DNA from: Nocardiopsis eucommiae
GTDB lineage: Bacteria; Actinomycetota; Actinomycetes; Streptosporangiales; Streptosporangiaceae
NCBI GenBank assembly: GCA_018388625.1
Contig: CP074402.1
Location: 3,162,001 to 3,226,000 of the forward strand
Direction of reading: 5' to 3'
DNA length: 64,000 nucleotides
Within the stretch, counting starts at the first letter, position 1. Each line of letters begins with the position of its first letter. The position numbers and the translations under genes are program-made. Positions 1 through 9,206 of the stretch are shown one piece after another. Under the pieces are notes generated by a model. The model was not told where the DNA came from and did not search any database. It was given only the letters and a program-made list of their open reading frames with translations.

Positions 1-2
1 GA

Positions 3-239
3 CAGAGCCGGGACGGTGAGCAGGTCCGGTTCGAGGGCCGCCTGCTGCGCGAGGCGCTGGCCGAACGCGAGGCCGGTGACGACAGCCTGCGCGGCGACTT
101 CACCGGTCTGGTGGGTGAGGAGGAGGTCTTCACGATGGACTGCTTCCAGTGCTCACCCTCGAACGCGGAGCCGCCCGGGAAGGACACGGCGGCGTCCGAG
201 TCACCCGAGGCCCCCGAACCGCGCGCGGACGCCGAGTAG
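3..239 (+). CDS. C-terminal fragment of an unrecognised protein
   Basis: A reading frame is open from the left edge to a TAG at 237-239; the start lies outside the window. The 78 visible residues are strongly charged, contain a CFQC cysteine pair about 30 residues before the stop, and finish in a Pro/Ala/Glu-rich tail ending PRADAE. I recognise no domain and assign no function. A perfect 16-bp hairpin begins 28 bp downstream and probably ends this transcript, which supports the strand and the stop position. Confidence 0.55.
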   Translation, partial: QSRDGEQVRFEGRLLREALAEREAGDDSLRGDFTGLVGEEEVFTMDCFQCSPSNAEPPGKDTAASESPEAPEPRADAE

Positions 240-542
240 CCGCCACGACCGGCTCCGACGCGTGATGGTACGGCCCGGGGATGCACACATCCCCGGGCCG
301 TACCGTCGTGTGCGCGGTGGCCCCGGAGTCTCCCCCGACACTTCCGGGGCACCAGCCCGTCGGCGCGTCCGCTGTGAGCCCCCGTCACCCCCTCAAGGTG
401 CGAAGGACGCGGACGCGTCCCGCACCGGTGAACGGCCCGCCGTGCCCTCTCTTGCCCGGAGGCCGCCCACCGGTGGCGGGCCGCGCAGGAACAGTTGATC
501 CCATTCACGCGCCGTCAGCAACGGTTGCAACAGGTTGCGACG
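240..542. other. Intergenic, convergent, no gene
   Basis: About 300 bases between two converging genes. Apart from the hairpin at 267-304 I see no gene; the remaining frames here are proline/arginine-rich and lack a plausible start. Confidence 0.6.
267..304 (+). terminator. Perfect 16-bp hairpin terminator
   Basis: Left arm 267-282 and right arm 289-304 are exact reverse complements (GGTACGGCCCGGGGAT), with a 6-nt loop. There is no T-run, as is usual for actinomycete terminators. It lies between the rightward gene ending at 239 and the leftward gene ending at 543, so it could stop transcription from both sides. Confidence 0.75.
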
Positions 543-1838
543 TCATCGCCCAGAGCGATCGAACAGGTCCTCCGAGCTCACGCGCCGGCGTAGTTCGCGC
601 ACGCCCGGCGCCGACGAGCCGGGCAGCAGGTCCAGCGGCGACTCCGGGGAGAGCACCCGGACCCGCACGTCGTCGGAGAAACGGTAGGGGCGGCTCTCGA
701 TCACCCCGCCCAGGTTGCGGCGCACCCGGGAGAGCTCGGCCCGCACGGTCACCACGTGCTGGTCGGAGCCGAACACGTCGTGGGAGAGCTGGGTCCCGGA
801 GCGGCCGTCGCGGTGCACCGCCAACAGCAGGAGGAGTTCGGTGTGGCGCGGCGACAGGCGCTGCGACCACGCGCCGCTGTCCCCGGCCACCGACACGGTG
901 GCGGAGCCCGGTCTGGTGAGGTCCAGGGTGACGGTGGAGGGCACGGCCCGGTCCTCCGGCCCCGGGCGGATCAGCCACCCGCCGGGCAGCGGTTCCAGGG
1001 CGCACTCCCCCAACGCGGGGAGCCAGACGTTCCCGCTCTCGCAGTTCTTGGGCAGGAGCACCCTCCGGACCGGCTCCATGTGGACGGCGGCCGCGGTCCA
1101 TCCGGCGTCGTCCACGACCAGCGCGGGCCGGGAGAGCCCGGCCAGCAGCGGCGCGGCCACGGAACGCAACCGCTCCAGGTGGGCGTGGTGCAGGCCCTGG
1201 AGGTGGGCCTCGGCCAGCTGGGCGACCGCGTTCACCAGGGCGAGGGTGGTGGGGTGGACGGTGGAGACGGGGCCGGTGACGTCGATGGCGCCGAGCAGGC
1301 GCCCGTCCCGGGGATCGTGCACGGGGGCGCAGGCGCAGGTGAGGGCGTGCAGACTGCGCACGTAGTGCTCGGCGGAGTAGACCTGGAGCGGACGCCCCAC
1401 CACGAGAGCCGTGCCGATGGCGTTGGTGCCGACGCTGCCCTCGTTCCAGTAGGCGCCCTCCACCAGCCCGACCCGGTCCCCGACCGCGCGCATCCGGCGC
1501 GAGCCCTCCCGCCACAGCACCTGCCCGGAGGCGTCCGTCACCAGCATGATGTGTTCGGCCTCGTCGGCCACCGACACCAGGGAGCGGCGGATCAACGGGA
1601 GCACCTCGGAGATCGGTGAGGCGTCCCGGTAGCGCTGGAGTTCGTCCAACCGGGCCATCCTGGGCGGCGGCGCGCTGTCCGGGTCGATGCCGAACTGGCG
1701 CATGCGCCCCCAGGAGTCCTCGATCACCGGGCGCAGGGGCGCGGGTTGCGGCCTTCCGGTGAGCAGTGCGTCGTGGACACGGCGGAGCAGGACGGCGTGC
1801 TCGCGGGCGTTGGCCCCCGAGGGCAGCGCGGTGTCCAA
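543..1838 (-). CDS. GAF-domain transcriptional regulator (AcoR-like N-terminus)
   Basis: 431 residues from a TTG start. Residues about 70-220 form a GAF sensory domain of the type found at the N-terminus of AcoR/DhaR activators (motifs GSVGTNAIGTAL and CACAPVHDPRDG). The sigma-54 AAA+ module of AcoR is absent; instead the C-terminus (about 330-420) has a winged-helix-like segment with LSPRHTELLLLLAVHRDG and VTVRAELSRVRRNLGGV. This short architecture is common in actinomycetes, where such regulators often sit near aldehyde or alcohol dehydrogenase genes. The ligand is unknown. The start is uncertain because TTG has only a weak ribosome site. It reads away from pucR and is followed by the hairpin at 267-304. 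Confidence 0.8.
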   Translation of the reverse strand: MDTALPSGANAREHAVLLRRVHDALLTGRPQPAPLRPVIEDSWGRMRQFGIDPDSAPPPRMARLDELQRYRDASPISEVLPLIRRSLVSVADEAEHIMLVTDASGQVLWREGSRRMRAVGDRVGLVEGAYWNEGSVGTNAIGTALVVGRPLQVYSAEHYVRSLHALTCACAPVHDPRDGRLLGAIDVTGPVSTVHPTTLALVNAVAQLAEAHLQGLHHAHLERLRSVAAPLLAGLSRPALVVDDAGWTAAAVHMEPVRRVLLPKNCESGNVWLPALGECALEPLPGGWLIRPGPEDRAVPSTVTLDLTRPGSATVSVAGDSGAWSQRLSPRHTELLLLLAVHRDGRSGTQLSHDVFGSDQHVVTVRAELSRVRRNLGGVIESRPYRFSDDVRVRVLSPESPLDLLPGSSAPGVRELRRRVSSEDLFDRSGR

Positions 1839-2303
1839 CGGGGGAAGCGTACTCCCCGTTCACGGCCCGGGGGCTGGCCCCGCCCACTCACAGCGGACTC
1901 CGGCGGAGCGCGGTGGCGCCACGGAGGCGGTCCCCGGCGACACGGTGCCACCAGTCGGGTGGGGCCTCGTGTCCGACCACCCCGCGCCCGCCCACCAACC
2001 GGAACCCACTCAGCTGGTCACGAGCGATCATGTGGGCCCCCAGGTCCTCAGGTTCGTCAAGGAGATCCCCAGTTTCCTGGTTCCGGTCGGGCGGGGCCAA
2101 CGGAACCGGGAGAAGCGTTCTATTCGGAGGGCCTTTCGGTCAGCACCTTCCGATTCCTGCGGCGATCGGCTGTGCCCGAGTCTCGCTGTTCACCCTGGTT
2201 CCCCCGCGGGAGGACGCCGCACCACCAGGGTCCTGGGGACCCTCGGCCCGGGCGCGGCCGTGGCCGGAAGCGGCCACCCACGCCACGGGGCGGGGTTCGT
2301 CTG
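1839..2303. other. 465-bp intergenic region, no convincing gene
   Basis: Lies between the GAF regulator start and the pucR stop, both leftward. Composition is a little less GC-rich than the flanks around 2020-2190. A 70-residue leftward frame (1888-2100, TTG start) lacks a ribosome site and I do not support it. The region presumably carries the promoter of the GAF regulator. Confidence 0.5.
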
Positions 2304-3886
2304 CTATCGGCGCGCCCCGTCGGGCTCGGCGGACTCGGAACCGGTGTGGCGGGTGAGCGCGAACCACAGGCGCATGCGCTGTTCGGCGTCGGCCAGTTCC
2401 ACGCCCAGGTCGCGTTCGATCCGGCCGATCCGGTAGCGGACGGTGTTGCGGTGCACGCCCAGGTCGGCGGCGGCGCGGTCCCAGTTGCCGTGGCGGGCCA
2501 ACCAGGCGCGCAGGGTCTCCCTCAGGCTGCGGGCGGCCCCGGTGTCCCGGGCCAGCGGTCCCAGGAGCGCGCGGCTGAGGTCGTCGGCCCCGGCGGGGTC
2601 GAGGAGGGTGTCGAAGGGGTCGGTGCCGTCCGCCCAGAGCAGCGCGGCCCCCGACGCCCGTGCGCGCACGAGCAGTGCGGCCGCCTGGCGGTCGGCTCGG
2701 GGCAGCTCGCTCGGGGGTACGGGCGGGCTGAGGGCCACGGTCCACCCGTGGGACCCGAGCAGGTGCAGGTGCGCCCTGTGGGCCTCGTTCCCCCGGTCCG
2801 CGAGCACCGCGCGCACGGTGTCCTCGGAGGCCGGGCCGTCGTCGGACGACCTTCGTACCCGGTCGACCAGGTGCGTGCCCAGCGGCGGGTCGGGTTCCCC
2901 GGCACGGCCTCGCGCGCCCGGAGGCCGGGCGCGCAGCACGCGGTGGAGTCCGGTCGTGTCCGGCCGTCCGCCGAGCGCGGTGAGCTCGGTGAGCAGGGGC
3001 CGTGCCGCCTCGTCCAGCTCGCCGTCCAGGAGGAGGCCGGTGAGCAGCCCGCCAAGGAGCGTGGCGGAGTCGTCGACCGTGCGGGAGAGCAGGTCGATCA
3101 GTGCGGTGGCGGTGCGCAGGACGGCGCGGTCGGTGATGCCCAGGGGCTCGGGACGGCCCACCAGGACCACGCCGTACTCCTCCGGCGGGGAACCGACGGT
3201 GTGGAGGAACACCTCGTCGTCGCCGCTGGGGGCCTTGGCCCCGCGCGGTCCCGACGGCGCGGTGAGCCGGGCCAGCAGCGGGCGCAGGGCGGGGTCGACG
3301 GCGCGGGGCGCGCCGGGAGTGCGGTGGGCGGGTGCGGCCGGATCGGAGGGTTCCAGGGCCGCCCAGCCGCCGAGGGCGTCGGCCAGCACTGCGAGGACGC
3401 GCTCCACGGGAGAGGCCGCGGTGACCGCGCGGGCCAGCGCCTGGTGGGCCTCACCGAGTCGGCGTACGTCGCGCAGGTGGCGTTCGGCCAGTTCCTCCCC
3501 GACCGCGCGGCTGACCGCCGCGAAGGGGTGGATCCGGGGACCTCCAACAGCGGCAGTCCCTGGGCACGGCACTCCTCGACCAGGAGCTCGGGCACGGTCG
3601 TGTGGATCGGGGCGACTCCGAAGCCGACGGCCCCGACCCCGGCGCGCACCAGGGAGCCCACGTACGCGTGCGCCCCCTCCGGGGTGCCGGGCAGGTTGAC
3701 CCCGGCGGTGAGCAGGAGCTCCCCGCCGCGCAGGTAGGCCGCGGGTTCGACCATCTCGCTGGCCACCGCCCAGGTGATGGCCGGGTCACCCGCCGCGACC
3801 ACGGTCTCCAGGGCGAGGTCGCGGCGGCCCGTGACCACGCTCAGGGGCACGTGGTGGCTGTCCACGGCGTCCGTCACTCCGCTCAT
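2304..3886 (-). CDS. PucR-family transcriptional regulator (one apparent frameshift)
   Basis: Repaired length 527 residues. The N-terminal half is a PucR/PurC-like sensory domain (LSVVTGRRDLALETVVAAGD near the start; VPELLVEECRAQGLPLLEVP). The C-terminus carries the PucR helix-turn-helix HRNTVRYRIGRIERDLGVEL after NWDRAAADLGV. The frame breaks at the GGGG run 3525-3528 (plus strand); one added base joins PGSTPF to AAVSRAVGEELAERHL. PucR proteins regulate purine, allantoin and other nitrogen-rich compound catabolism. The ATG at 3886 has an excellent GGAGGGG site. It is divergent from the agmatinase-type gene at 4026, with a perfect palindrome between, so it most likely controls that gene and itself. 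Confidence 0.85.
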
Positions 3887-3910
3887 CTGTTCCCCTCCCG
3901 CCGCACCGGG

Positions 3911-3935
3911 TTCCTTGGATGATTTATCCAAGGAA
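3911..3935. promoter_or_regulatory. Palindromic operator between pucR and the ureohydrolase
   Basis: TTCCTTGGAT at 3911-3920 and ATCCAAGGAA at 3926-3935 are perfect 10-bp inverted arms with a 5-nt spacer (25 bp overall). It sits 24 bp upstream of the pucR ATG and about 90 bp upstream of the divergent ureohydrolase ATG, the normal position for an operator shared by a regulator and its target. The AT-rich core stands out in this GC-rich sequence. PucR is the likeliest ligand; the nearby TetR is an alternative. Confidence 0.7.
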
Positions 3936-4025
3936 CGGATCCGACTCGTACGGTTCGGCTACTGGAGCGGAGCCTAGTCGCTCCCTACGCTGGCCGTGAC
4001 CGAGCCCACGACAGGAACGGACCAG

Positions 4026-4984
4026 ATGAACAGCCCGATCGGACCCACCGACTCCAGCCTCGTCCCTCGCTTCGCGGGCCCGGCGACCTTCGCCCGGCTG
4101 CCCCGTCTCGACCAGGTCGACCACGCCGACGTGGCCGTCGTGGGGTCCCCTTCGACACCGGTGTGTCGTACCGGCCCGGCGCTCGCTTCGGGCCGTCCGC
4201 GATCCGCGAGGCGAGCCGCCTGCTGCGTCCGTACAACCCGGGCCTGGACGTGGCCCCCTTCGAGCGCCTCCAGGTGGTGGACGGCGGGGACATCGCCGTG
4301 AACCCGTTCTCCATCGGAGACGCGGTGGAGACCCTGGACCAGGGCGCCTCCGCGTTCGTCGACGCCGGGACCCGGCTGGTCACGCTGGGCGGCGACCACA
4401 CCATCGCGCTGCCGCTGCTGCGTTCGCTGTACCGGAAGCACGGTCCGATCGCCCTGCTGCACTTCGACGCCCACCTGGACACCTGGGACACCTACTTCGG
4501 TGAGCCCTACACCCACGGCACCCCGTTCCGCCGTGCCGTGGAGGAGGGCGTCCTCGACACGGAGGCGATCGCGCACGTGGGCACGCGGGGGCCGCTGTAC
4601 GGCAAGCGCGACCTGGAGGAGGACCGCCGGTTCGGGTTCGGGATCGTCACCGCGGCCGACGTCATGCGCAAGGGCGTGGACGAGGTCTCCGACGCCCTGC
4701 GCCAGCGGATCGGGAACCGCCCGCTGTACGTGTCCGTGGACATCGACGTCCTGGACCCCGCGCACGCCCCCGGCACCGGGACCCCCGAGGCCGGCGGTCT
4801 GACCAGCCGTGAGCTCCTGGAGATCCTGCGCGGGCTGGCCGACCTGAACCTGGTCGGCGCCGACGTGGTCGAGGTGGCCCCGGCCTACGACCACGCCCAG
4901 ATCACCTCGACGGCCGCCTCGCACGTGGCCTACGACCTGGTCGGCCTGCTGGCCCTGAACCACCAGCGCAGGTCCGAGAGCTAG
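4026..4984 (+). CDS. speB: Agmatinase / guanidino-acid ureohydrolase (one apparent frameshift)
   Basis: Repaired length 319 residues, normal for the arginase/agmatinase family. Manganese-binding motifs are present in order: [21 protein letters not shown] and [16 protein letters not shown]. It should hydrolyse agmatine, or a relative such as 4-guanidinobutyrate, to urea plus an amine or amino acid; family motifs alone do not settle the substrate. The frame breaks at the GGGG run 4142-4145; one added G restores [14 protein letters not shown], the conserved N-terminal strand. Start ATG 4026 gives [12 protein letters not shown], typical of the family. Divergent from pucR, which suggests PucR-type nitrogen control rather than polyamine biosynthesis. 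The gene symbol is by family only. Confidence 0.88.
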
Positions 4985-5027
4985 GACGGGCCCGGCCGTC
5001 GCCGCCCGGCGGCGGTGGCCTCCCCGT

Positions 5028-5651
5028 TCAGGAGCTGGCGGGGCGGCGTGCGCTCAGGTGCGACCAGGTGAGCGCGGTGACGTGCCCGGCCATGGTGTCG
5101 GGCGTCTCGTCGGGGTGGTCCAGCAGCCAGTCGGCGAAGGCGTCGGCCGTGCTCACCGCGACGCGGGCGAGCAGCTGGGCGTCGCGGGGTTCGAGCGTGC
5201 CGTAGTCGCTCTGGGTGCAGGAGGTGATGAGCTCGGCCACCTCGGCGGTGACGCGGTCGCGCATCCGGGCGGTCTCACCCGCGAAGGGCTCTCCCTGGAC
5301 GGCCGCGCGTCGGTAGAGGACCGTCCAGCTCTCACGGTGGTCCACGACGAAGGTGAAGAAGGCCTGGATCCCCCGGCGCAGCGGATCCTCGTCCCTGGGC
5401 GCGTGGGGGTCGTGGACGGCGGACCGGACCGCCTCGACCAACCGCTCCATCTCCCGGCGTACGCAGGCGACGAAGATGCGTTCCTTGGAGCCCAAATGGT
5501 GGTACACCGTCGGTTTGGAGGTCCCGGCGGCCGCCGCGATCTCGTCCACGCTGACCGTGCGGTAGTCACCGCGTGAGAACACGGAGACGGCGGCGTCGAT
5601 CAGCTGCTGTTCCCGGACACCGCGCGGAAGTCTGCGTTGTTTGGTCGTCAC
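5028..5651 (-). CDS. TetR-family transcriptional regulator
   Basis: 207 residues. The N-terminal helix-turn-helix is clear: QLIDAAVSVFSRGDYRTVSV followed by EIAAAAGTSKPTVYHHLGSK. The C-terminal ligand domain has FFTFVVDHRESWTVLYRRA, a common actinomycete TetR pattern. The ATG start at 5651 is followed at once by a basic stretch (TTKQRRLPRGVR). It converges with the ureohydrolase (43 bp between stops) and lies 225 bp downstream of the ddaH-like gene on the same strand, so it may regulate that gene. The ligand is unknown. Confidence 0.88.
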   Translation of the reverse strand: MTTKQRRLPRGVREQQLIDAAVSVFSRGDYRTVSVDEIAAAAGTSKPTVYHHLGSKERIFVACVRREMERLVEAVRSAVHDPHAPRDEDPLRRGIQAFFTFVVDHRESWTVLYRRAAVQGEPFAGETARMRDRVTAEVAELITSCTQSDYGTLEPRDAQLLARVAVSTADAFADWLLDHPDETPDTMAGHVTALTWSHLSARRPASS

Positions 5652-5875
5652 GTGAACCGAGCCTAAGGGGGTCGGTGGTCACGACCGTGGGTCGTTGGTC
5701 CGGGGTCGCCCGGCCCGCCCTCGGCAGGGAGGTACGACGTGGTCGTGACCTGTGCGGCACCCGCACGGCCCCGGACCCGCCGGGGCGGGCACGTGGCGCA
5801 TCCCACAGCGGTGCGGCCGGGGGCGGGCGCCGCGCGGGAGCGGTGCGCCCGCCCGGTGCCTGTCCCCGGGCGAGG

Positions 5876-6714
5876 TCAGGGCGTGGGCGCGTCCCTCAGT
5901 TCGAGGGTGCAGCACTTGGCCCCTCCCCGGCCTTGCGCAGCTCGTCGAGCTCCACCGGGTGGACCGTGAGGCCCTCCGCCCGCAGGCGGTCCGCGAGCCC
6001 GACGGCCTCGGCGGCGATGACGACGTCACGGCCGTCGCAGACGGCGTTGAGCCCGAGGACCGAGGCGTCCTCCTCCGTGGCGATGAGGGCGTTCGGGAAG
6101 AGCGAGCGCAGCACTCGGAGACTGCCCTCGGAGAAGGCGCCGGGGTAGTAGGCGATCCGGTCGCCCGACAGGGCGAACAGCGCGGTGTCCAGGTGGTAGA
6201 AGCGCGGGTCGACCAGCTGCAGCGTGACGACCGGGCGGCCCAGCAGGCGCTCGGCCTCCTGGTGCGCGGCGGCCTCGGTGCGGAACCCGGTGGCGGCGAG
6301 GATGACGTCGTCGAGGGTGATGAAGTCGCCCTCGCCCTCGTTCACGTGCTTGGGCTCCAGGGTCTCGGTGTACCCCTCCTGGCGGAACCAGTCCAGGTAG
6401 GCCGGTCCCTCGGGGGTGCGCTCGGCGCTGGCGAACCGGGCGCCGTAGACGCGTCCGTTCACGACCAGGGCGCCGTTGGCGGCGAAGACCATGTCGGGCA
6501 GACCCTCGATCGGCGCGATCTCGCTGACCCGGTGGCCGAGGGAGCGGTAGAGGTCCCGCAGGCCCTCCCACTGGCGGATGGCGCGGGGGCGGTCCACCCC
6601 GGCGGCCGGATCCATCCAGGGGTTGATCGCGTACTCCACCGCGAAGTAGGTGGGGCGGCACATCAGGTAGTGCCGTCGTGGGAGCGCGGCCACGGGGCCG
6701 TCGGGTCGAGCCAT
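5876..6714 (-). CDS. ddaH: Dimethylarginine dimethylaminohydrolase (DDAH) family amidinohydrolase (apparent frameshift)
   Basis: Repaired length 279 residues. Family features: CRPTYFAVEYAINPWMD at the start, EGLPDMVFAANGALV, KHVNEGEGDF and the catalytic histidine region DPRFYHLDTALFAL. The catalytic cysteine lies at the very C-terminus, KCCTLEL, and is only read after repair of a one-base loss in the C runs at 5920-5928; without it the protein ends SAAPSN and would lack the nucleophile. DDAH converts methylated arginine to citrulline and methylamines; related enzymes act on arginine. ATG 6714 has a good GGAGG site. Near the ureohydrolase it fits a guanidino-compound catabolic cluster. Confidence 0.87.
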
Positions 6715-6961
6715 GGAACCTCCCCGTCGAGGCGTACCGGAGGTGGGGTGGCGCGCGCTGCTCCGAGCCCCGACCACACCGTGCTCTCCGGCTGACAGAA
6801 GGGAGATACCCGCCCCGAAGCCCCGCCAACACAGGCTTTCCACAAAGCGGGCGGGCCCTTCTCCCGAGGGGCGACACGGCCCTCGGTGAGCACACCCGCG
6901 CAGGAGACCGACCGGCCGGTATTGCTAGGGTCACGGGACTTCCGCGATTGGAGAGCTCACC

Positions 6962-8054
6962 ATGAGTACGACCGTCAGGGCCGCCGTCTTCCTCGCCACC
7001 GACGCCTCCCCGAGATCCGCGACGTCGTCCTGCCCGACCCGGGCCCCGGCCAGGCGCGGGTCCGGATGGTCGCGGCGGGCGTGTGCCACTCCGACCTCTC
7101 GCTGTCCGACGGAACGCTGCCGCAGACCTGGCCCGCCGTGCTCGGCCACGAGGGCGCGGGCACCGTCGAGGCGGTCGGCCCCGGGGTGACCGGGGTCGTG
7201 CCGGGCCAGCAGGTGATCCTGAACTGGGCACCGGCCTGCCGGGTCTGCTGGTTCTGCGAGCAGGGCGAACCCCACCTGTGCGAGCGCGCCCTGGACGGGA
7301 CGCTCTCCCCCTACGCCGCGCTCACCGACGGCACACCCGTCTACCCCGGACTCAACACGGGGGCCTTCGCCGAGGCCACGGTGGTGCCGGTCAGCGCCCT
7401 GGTGCCGCTGCCGGAGGGCGTGGACCCGGCGGTCGCCGCGGTGCTGGGCTGCGCCGTGCTCACCGGCTGGGGCGCGGTGAACAACGCCGCGAAGGTGCGG
7501 CCGGGCCAGTCCGCGCTGGTCCTGGGCATGGGCGGCGTGGGCCTGTCACTCCTCCAGGCGGCCCGGATCGCCGGGGCGGACCCCTGATCGCGGTGGACGT
7601 CTCCCCGGAGAAGGAGGAGTTGGCCCGCTCGCTGGGCGCCACCGACTACCTGGTCTCCGGCTCGGACACCCACCGCGCCGTCCGGGCGCTCACCTCCGGG
7701 CGCGGGGTCGACCACGCCTTCGAGGTGGTGGGCCGGTCCGAGGTGGTGCGCACCGCGTGGAACTCGACCCGCCGGGGCGGGACCGTGACGGTGGTGGGTG
7801 TGGGTTCCCACCAGGACGAGGTGGCCTTCAGCGCCCTGGAGCTGTTCCACCAGGCGCGCACGCTCCAGGGCTGCGTGTACGGGTCCTCCGACCCGGCCCG
7901 GGACATCCCGCTGCTCGCGGAGCCGGTGCGCTCCGGTGACCTGCGTCTGGCCGCCATGGTCACCGACGAGATCCCGCTGGAGGGCGTCCCCGAGGCCTTC
8001 GAGCGCATGCGCCGGGGGCGGGGCGGGCGGTCCCTGATCCGCTTCGGCTCCTGA
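6962..8054 (+). CDS. Zinc-dependent alcohol dehydrogenase (two apparent frameshifts)
   Basis: Repaired length 364 residues, medium-chain dehydrogenase/reductase family. The catalytic zinc region reads VCHSDLSLSDG and GHEGAGTVEAVGPGV; the structural zinc lobe has four cysteines in CRVCWFCEQGEPHLC; the NAD fold begins GMGGVGLSLLQAARIAGA followed by IAVDVS. Breaks at the C runs 7008-7011 and 7581-7584 are each repaired by one C, joining ATDASPE to IRDVVLPDPG and GADP to LIAVDVS. It oxidises an alcohol or reduces an aldehyde with NAD(P); the substrate cannot be told. Divergent from ddaH, with 247 bp between starts; a possible -10 (TAGGGT) lies at about 6925-6930. Confidence 0.87.
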
Positions 8055-8094
8055 CCGGGGGACTCCGGCCCCGGAGGGGCGGGTGCCCTCGGGG

Positions 8095-8961
8095 TCAGCG
8101 GCCGGGCGCTCGTCCTCCGGGGCGCTCGACCGGCTTCCCGTCGGCGTCCAGCATGGTCACCCGGACCTCGGGCAGGGGGCGGGCCCGGCCGGGCACCGGT
8201 AGCCCGACCAGGGCCCGCTGGGTGGCCAGAACGACCGCCCAGTGGGCCGCCCCGACCAGCACGGGCCCCCACACGGACCCGGGCAGGACCAGTGTGTAGA
8301 GGAGCAGGCCGAGCAGGGCCAGCAGTGTCTGCGTCCAGAGCGTCTCACCGCCGCCGCCCACGTGCCGCCAGCCGAGGAGCAGGGTCAGGACCGTCACGAC
8401 GAACGGCACGGAGTCGAAGGCCAGCGTCATCATCGGCAGGAGCACCGTGTAGACCACGAGGACGTCGGACAGCACCACCAGGGCGCGGCCGACCGCCAGG
8501 GCCCTGAACCCGCGCCGGTCGCCGGGGAGTCGGAGGACGCGGTACCAGTCCTCCTCGGGCAGGGGCCTCCCGGAGCGGACGCGGCGCAGCAGCGCGCCGT
8601 TCGACCGGGCCAGGGTCAGGAGGTGGGCCAGGAAACCGCCCACGAGCACCGTTCCCGCCAGGGCGAGGACCGGTTCGGGGAGGTCCCCGGGGGCCGGAGC
8701 CGACCAGCCGAGGTCCGCGACGGACACCCCGTCGGCGGTGCCCACGAAGGCCATCACCAGGAGGAGTTCGAAGAGGAGGAACCAGGCCCCGGTACGGAGG
8801 CTCTCGGCGTGATGGGTGGTGTGCGGCCCCGTGCCGCGTCGACACCGCGCGGCGGCCCGGGACCGGGCCAGCGGGGGCGAGACCACGCAGTGGGCGAGCA
8901 GCACGAGGGCCACGACGGTGGCCACCGGGCCGGGGTCGAGGGTCGGGGGCTGGAAGTACAC
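8095..8961 (-). CDS. Multi-pass membrane protein of unknown function
   Basis: 288 residues from GTG 8961, preceded by a GAGAAGG site; this start places the first membrane helix right after the N-terminus. About seven hydrophobic segments can be seen, among them VATVVALVLLAHCVVS, WFLLFELLLVMAFVG, VVLSDVLVVYTVLLPMM, VVTVLTLLLGW and LLALLGLLLYTLVLPG. Cytoplasmic-type Arg/Glu-rich loops separate them, and the C-terminus is soluble (VTMLDADGKPVERPG). No catalytic motif is visible and I do not recognise the family. It is divergent from the FAD dehydrogenase and shares with it a region carrying three TTTGTCA boxes. Confidence 0.7.
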   Translation of the reverse strand: MYFQPPTLDPGPVATVVALVLLAHCVVSPPLARSRAAARCRRGTGPHTTHHAESLRTGAWFLLFELLLVMAFVGTADGVSVADLGWSAPAPGDLPEPVLALAGTVLVGGFLAHLLTLARSNGALLRRVRSGRPLPEEDWYRVLRLPGDRRGFRALAVGRALVVLSDVLVVYTVLLPMMTLAFDSVPFVVTVLTLLLGWRHVGGGGETLWTQTLLALLGLLLYTLVLPGSVWGPVLVGAAHWAVVLATQRALVGLPVPGRARPLPEVRVTMLDADGKPVERPGGRAPGR

Positions 8962-9058
8962 GGGGGCACCTTCTCGGGAGGTCGCGCGGTGAACCGCGAC
9001 GGTCCGAGGGAGCGAACCACGGGTGCGCGACAGCGAGATTCTGTCCGAACAATCCCCT

Positions 9059-9092
9059 TTTGTCACACCTGGGTTTGTCACCGCCTGACAAA
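9059..9092. promoter_or_regulatory. TTTGTCA repeat cluster, candidate operator
   Basis: TTTGTCA occurs at 9059-9065 and 9074-9080 as direct repeats, and as its inverse TGACAAA at 9086-9092, all within 34 bp. The outer copies form an inverted repeat with arms CCTTTTGTCA and TGACAAAGG. It lies about 100 bp upstream of the membrane-protein start and 115 bp upstream of the FAD dehydrogenase start, suitable for control of both. No regulator gene is adjacent. Confidence 0.55.
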
Positions 9093-9206
9093 GGATGTGG
9101 CGGCGGACACACACCCGTCTTGTCGCACGACCCCCGCCGGTGCACAGTCGACACCATCACGCACTCCGTGCCCCCGGGGGCACGGACGACCCCCAAGGAG
9201 AACCGT

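Noticed and set aside
1888..2100. 70-residue leftward frame with acidic leader-like sequence (ETGDLLDEPEDLG...)
   Set aside because: TTG start without a ribosome site, no recognisable RiPP core, no modifying enzyme gene near it, and the frame overlaps promoter-like DNA.
1746..3737. Long rightward open frame opposite the GAF and PucR regulators
   Set aside because: A shadow frame: Gly/Pro/Arg-rich, no domain, and antisense to two regulators with clear motifs. Similar long antisense frames at 12022-13650 upstream part, 40248-42926 and 43036-45243 were rejected for the same reason.
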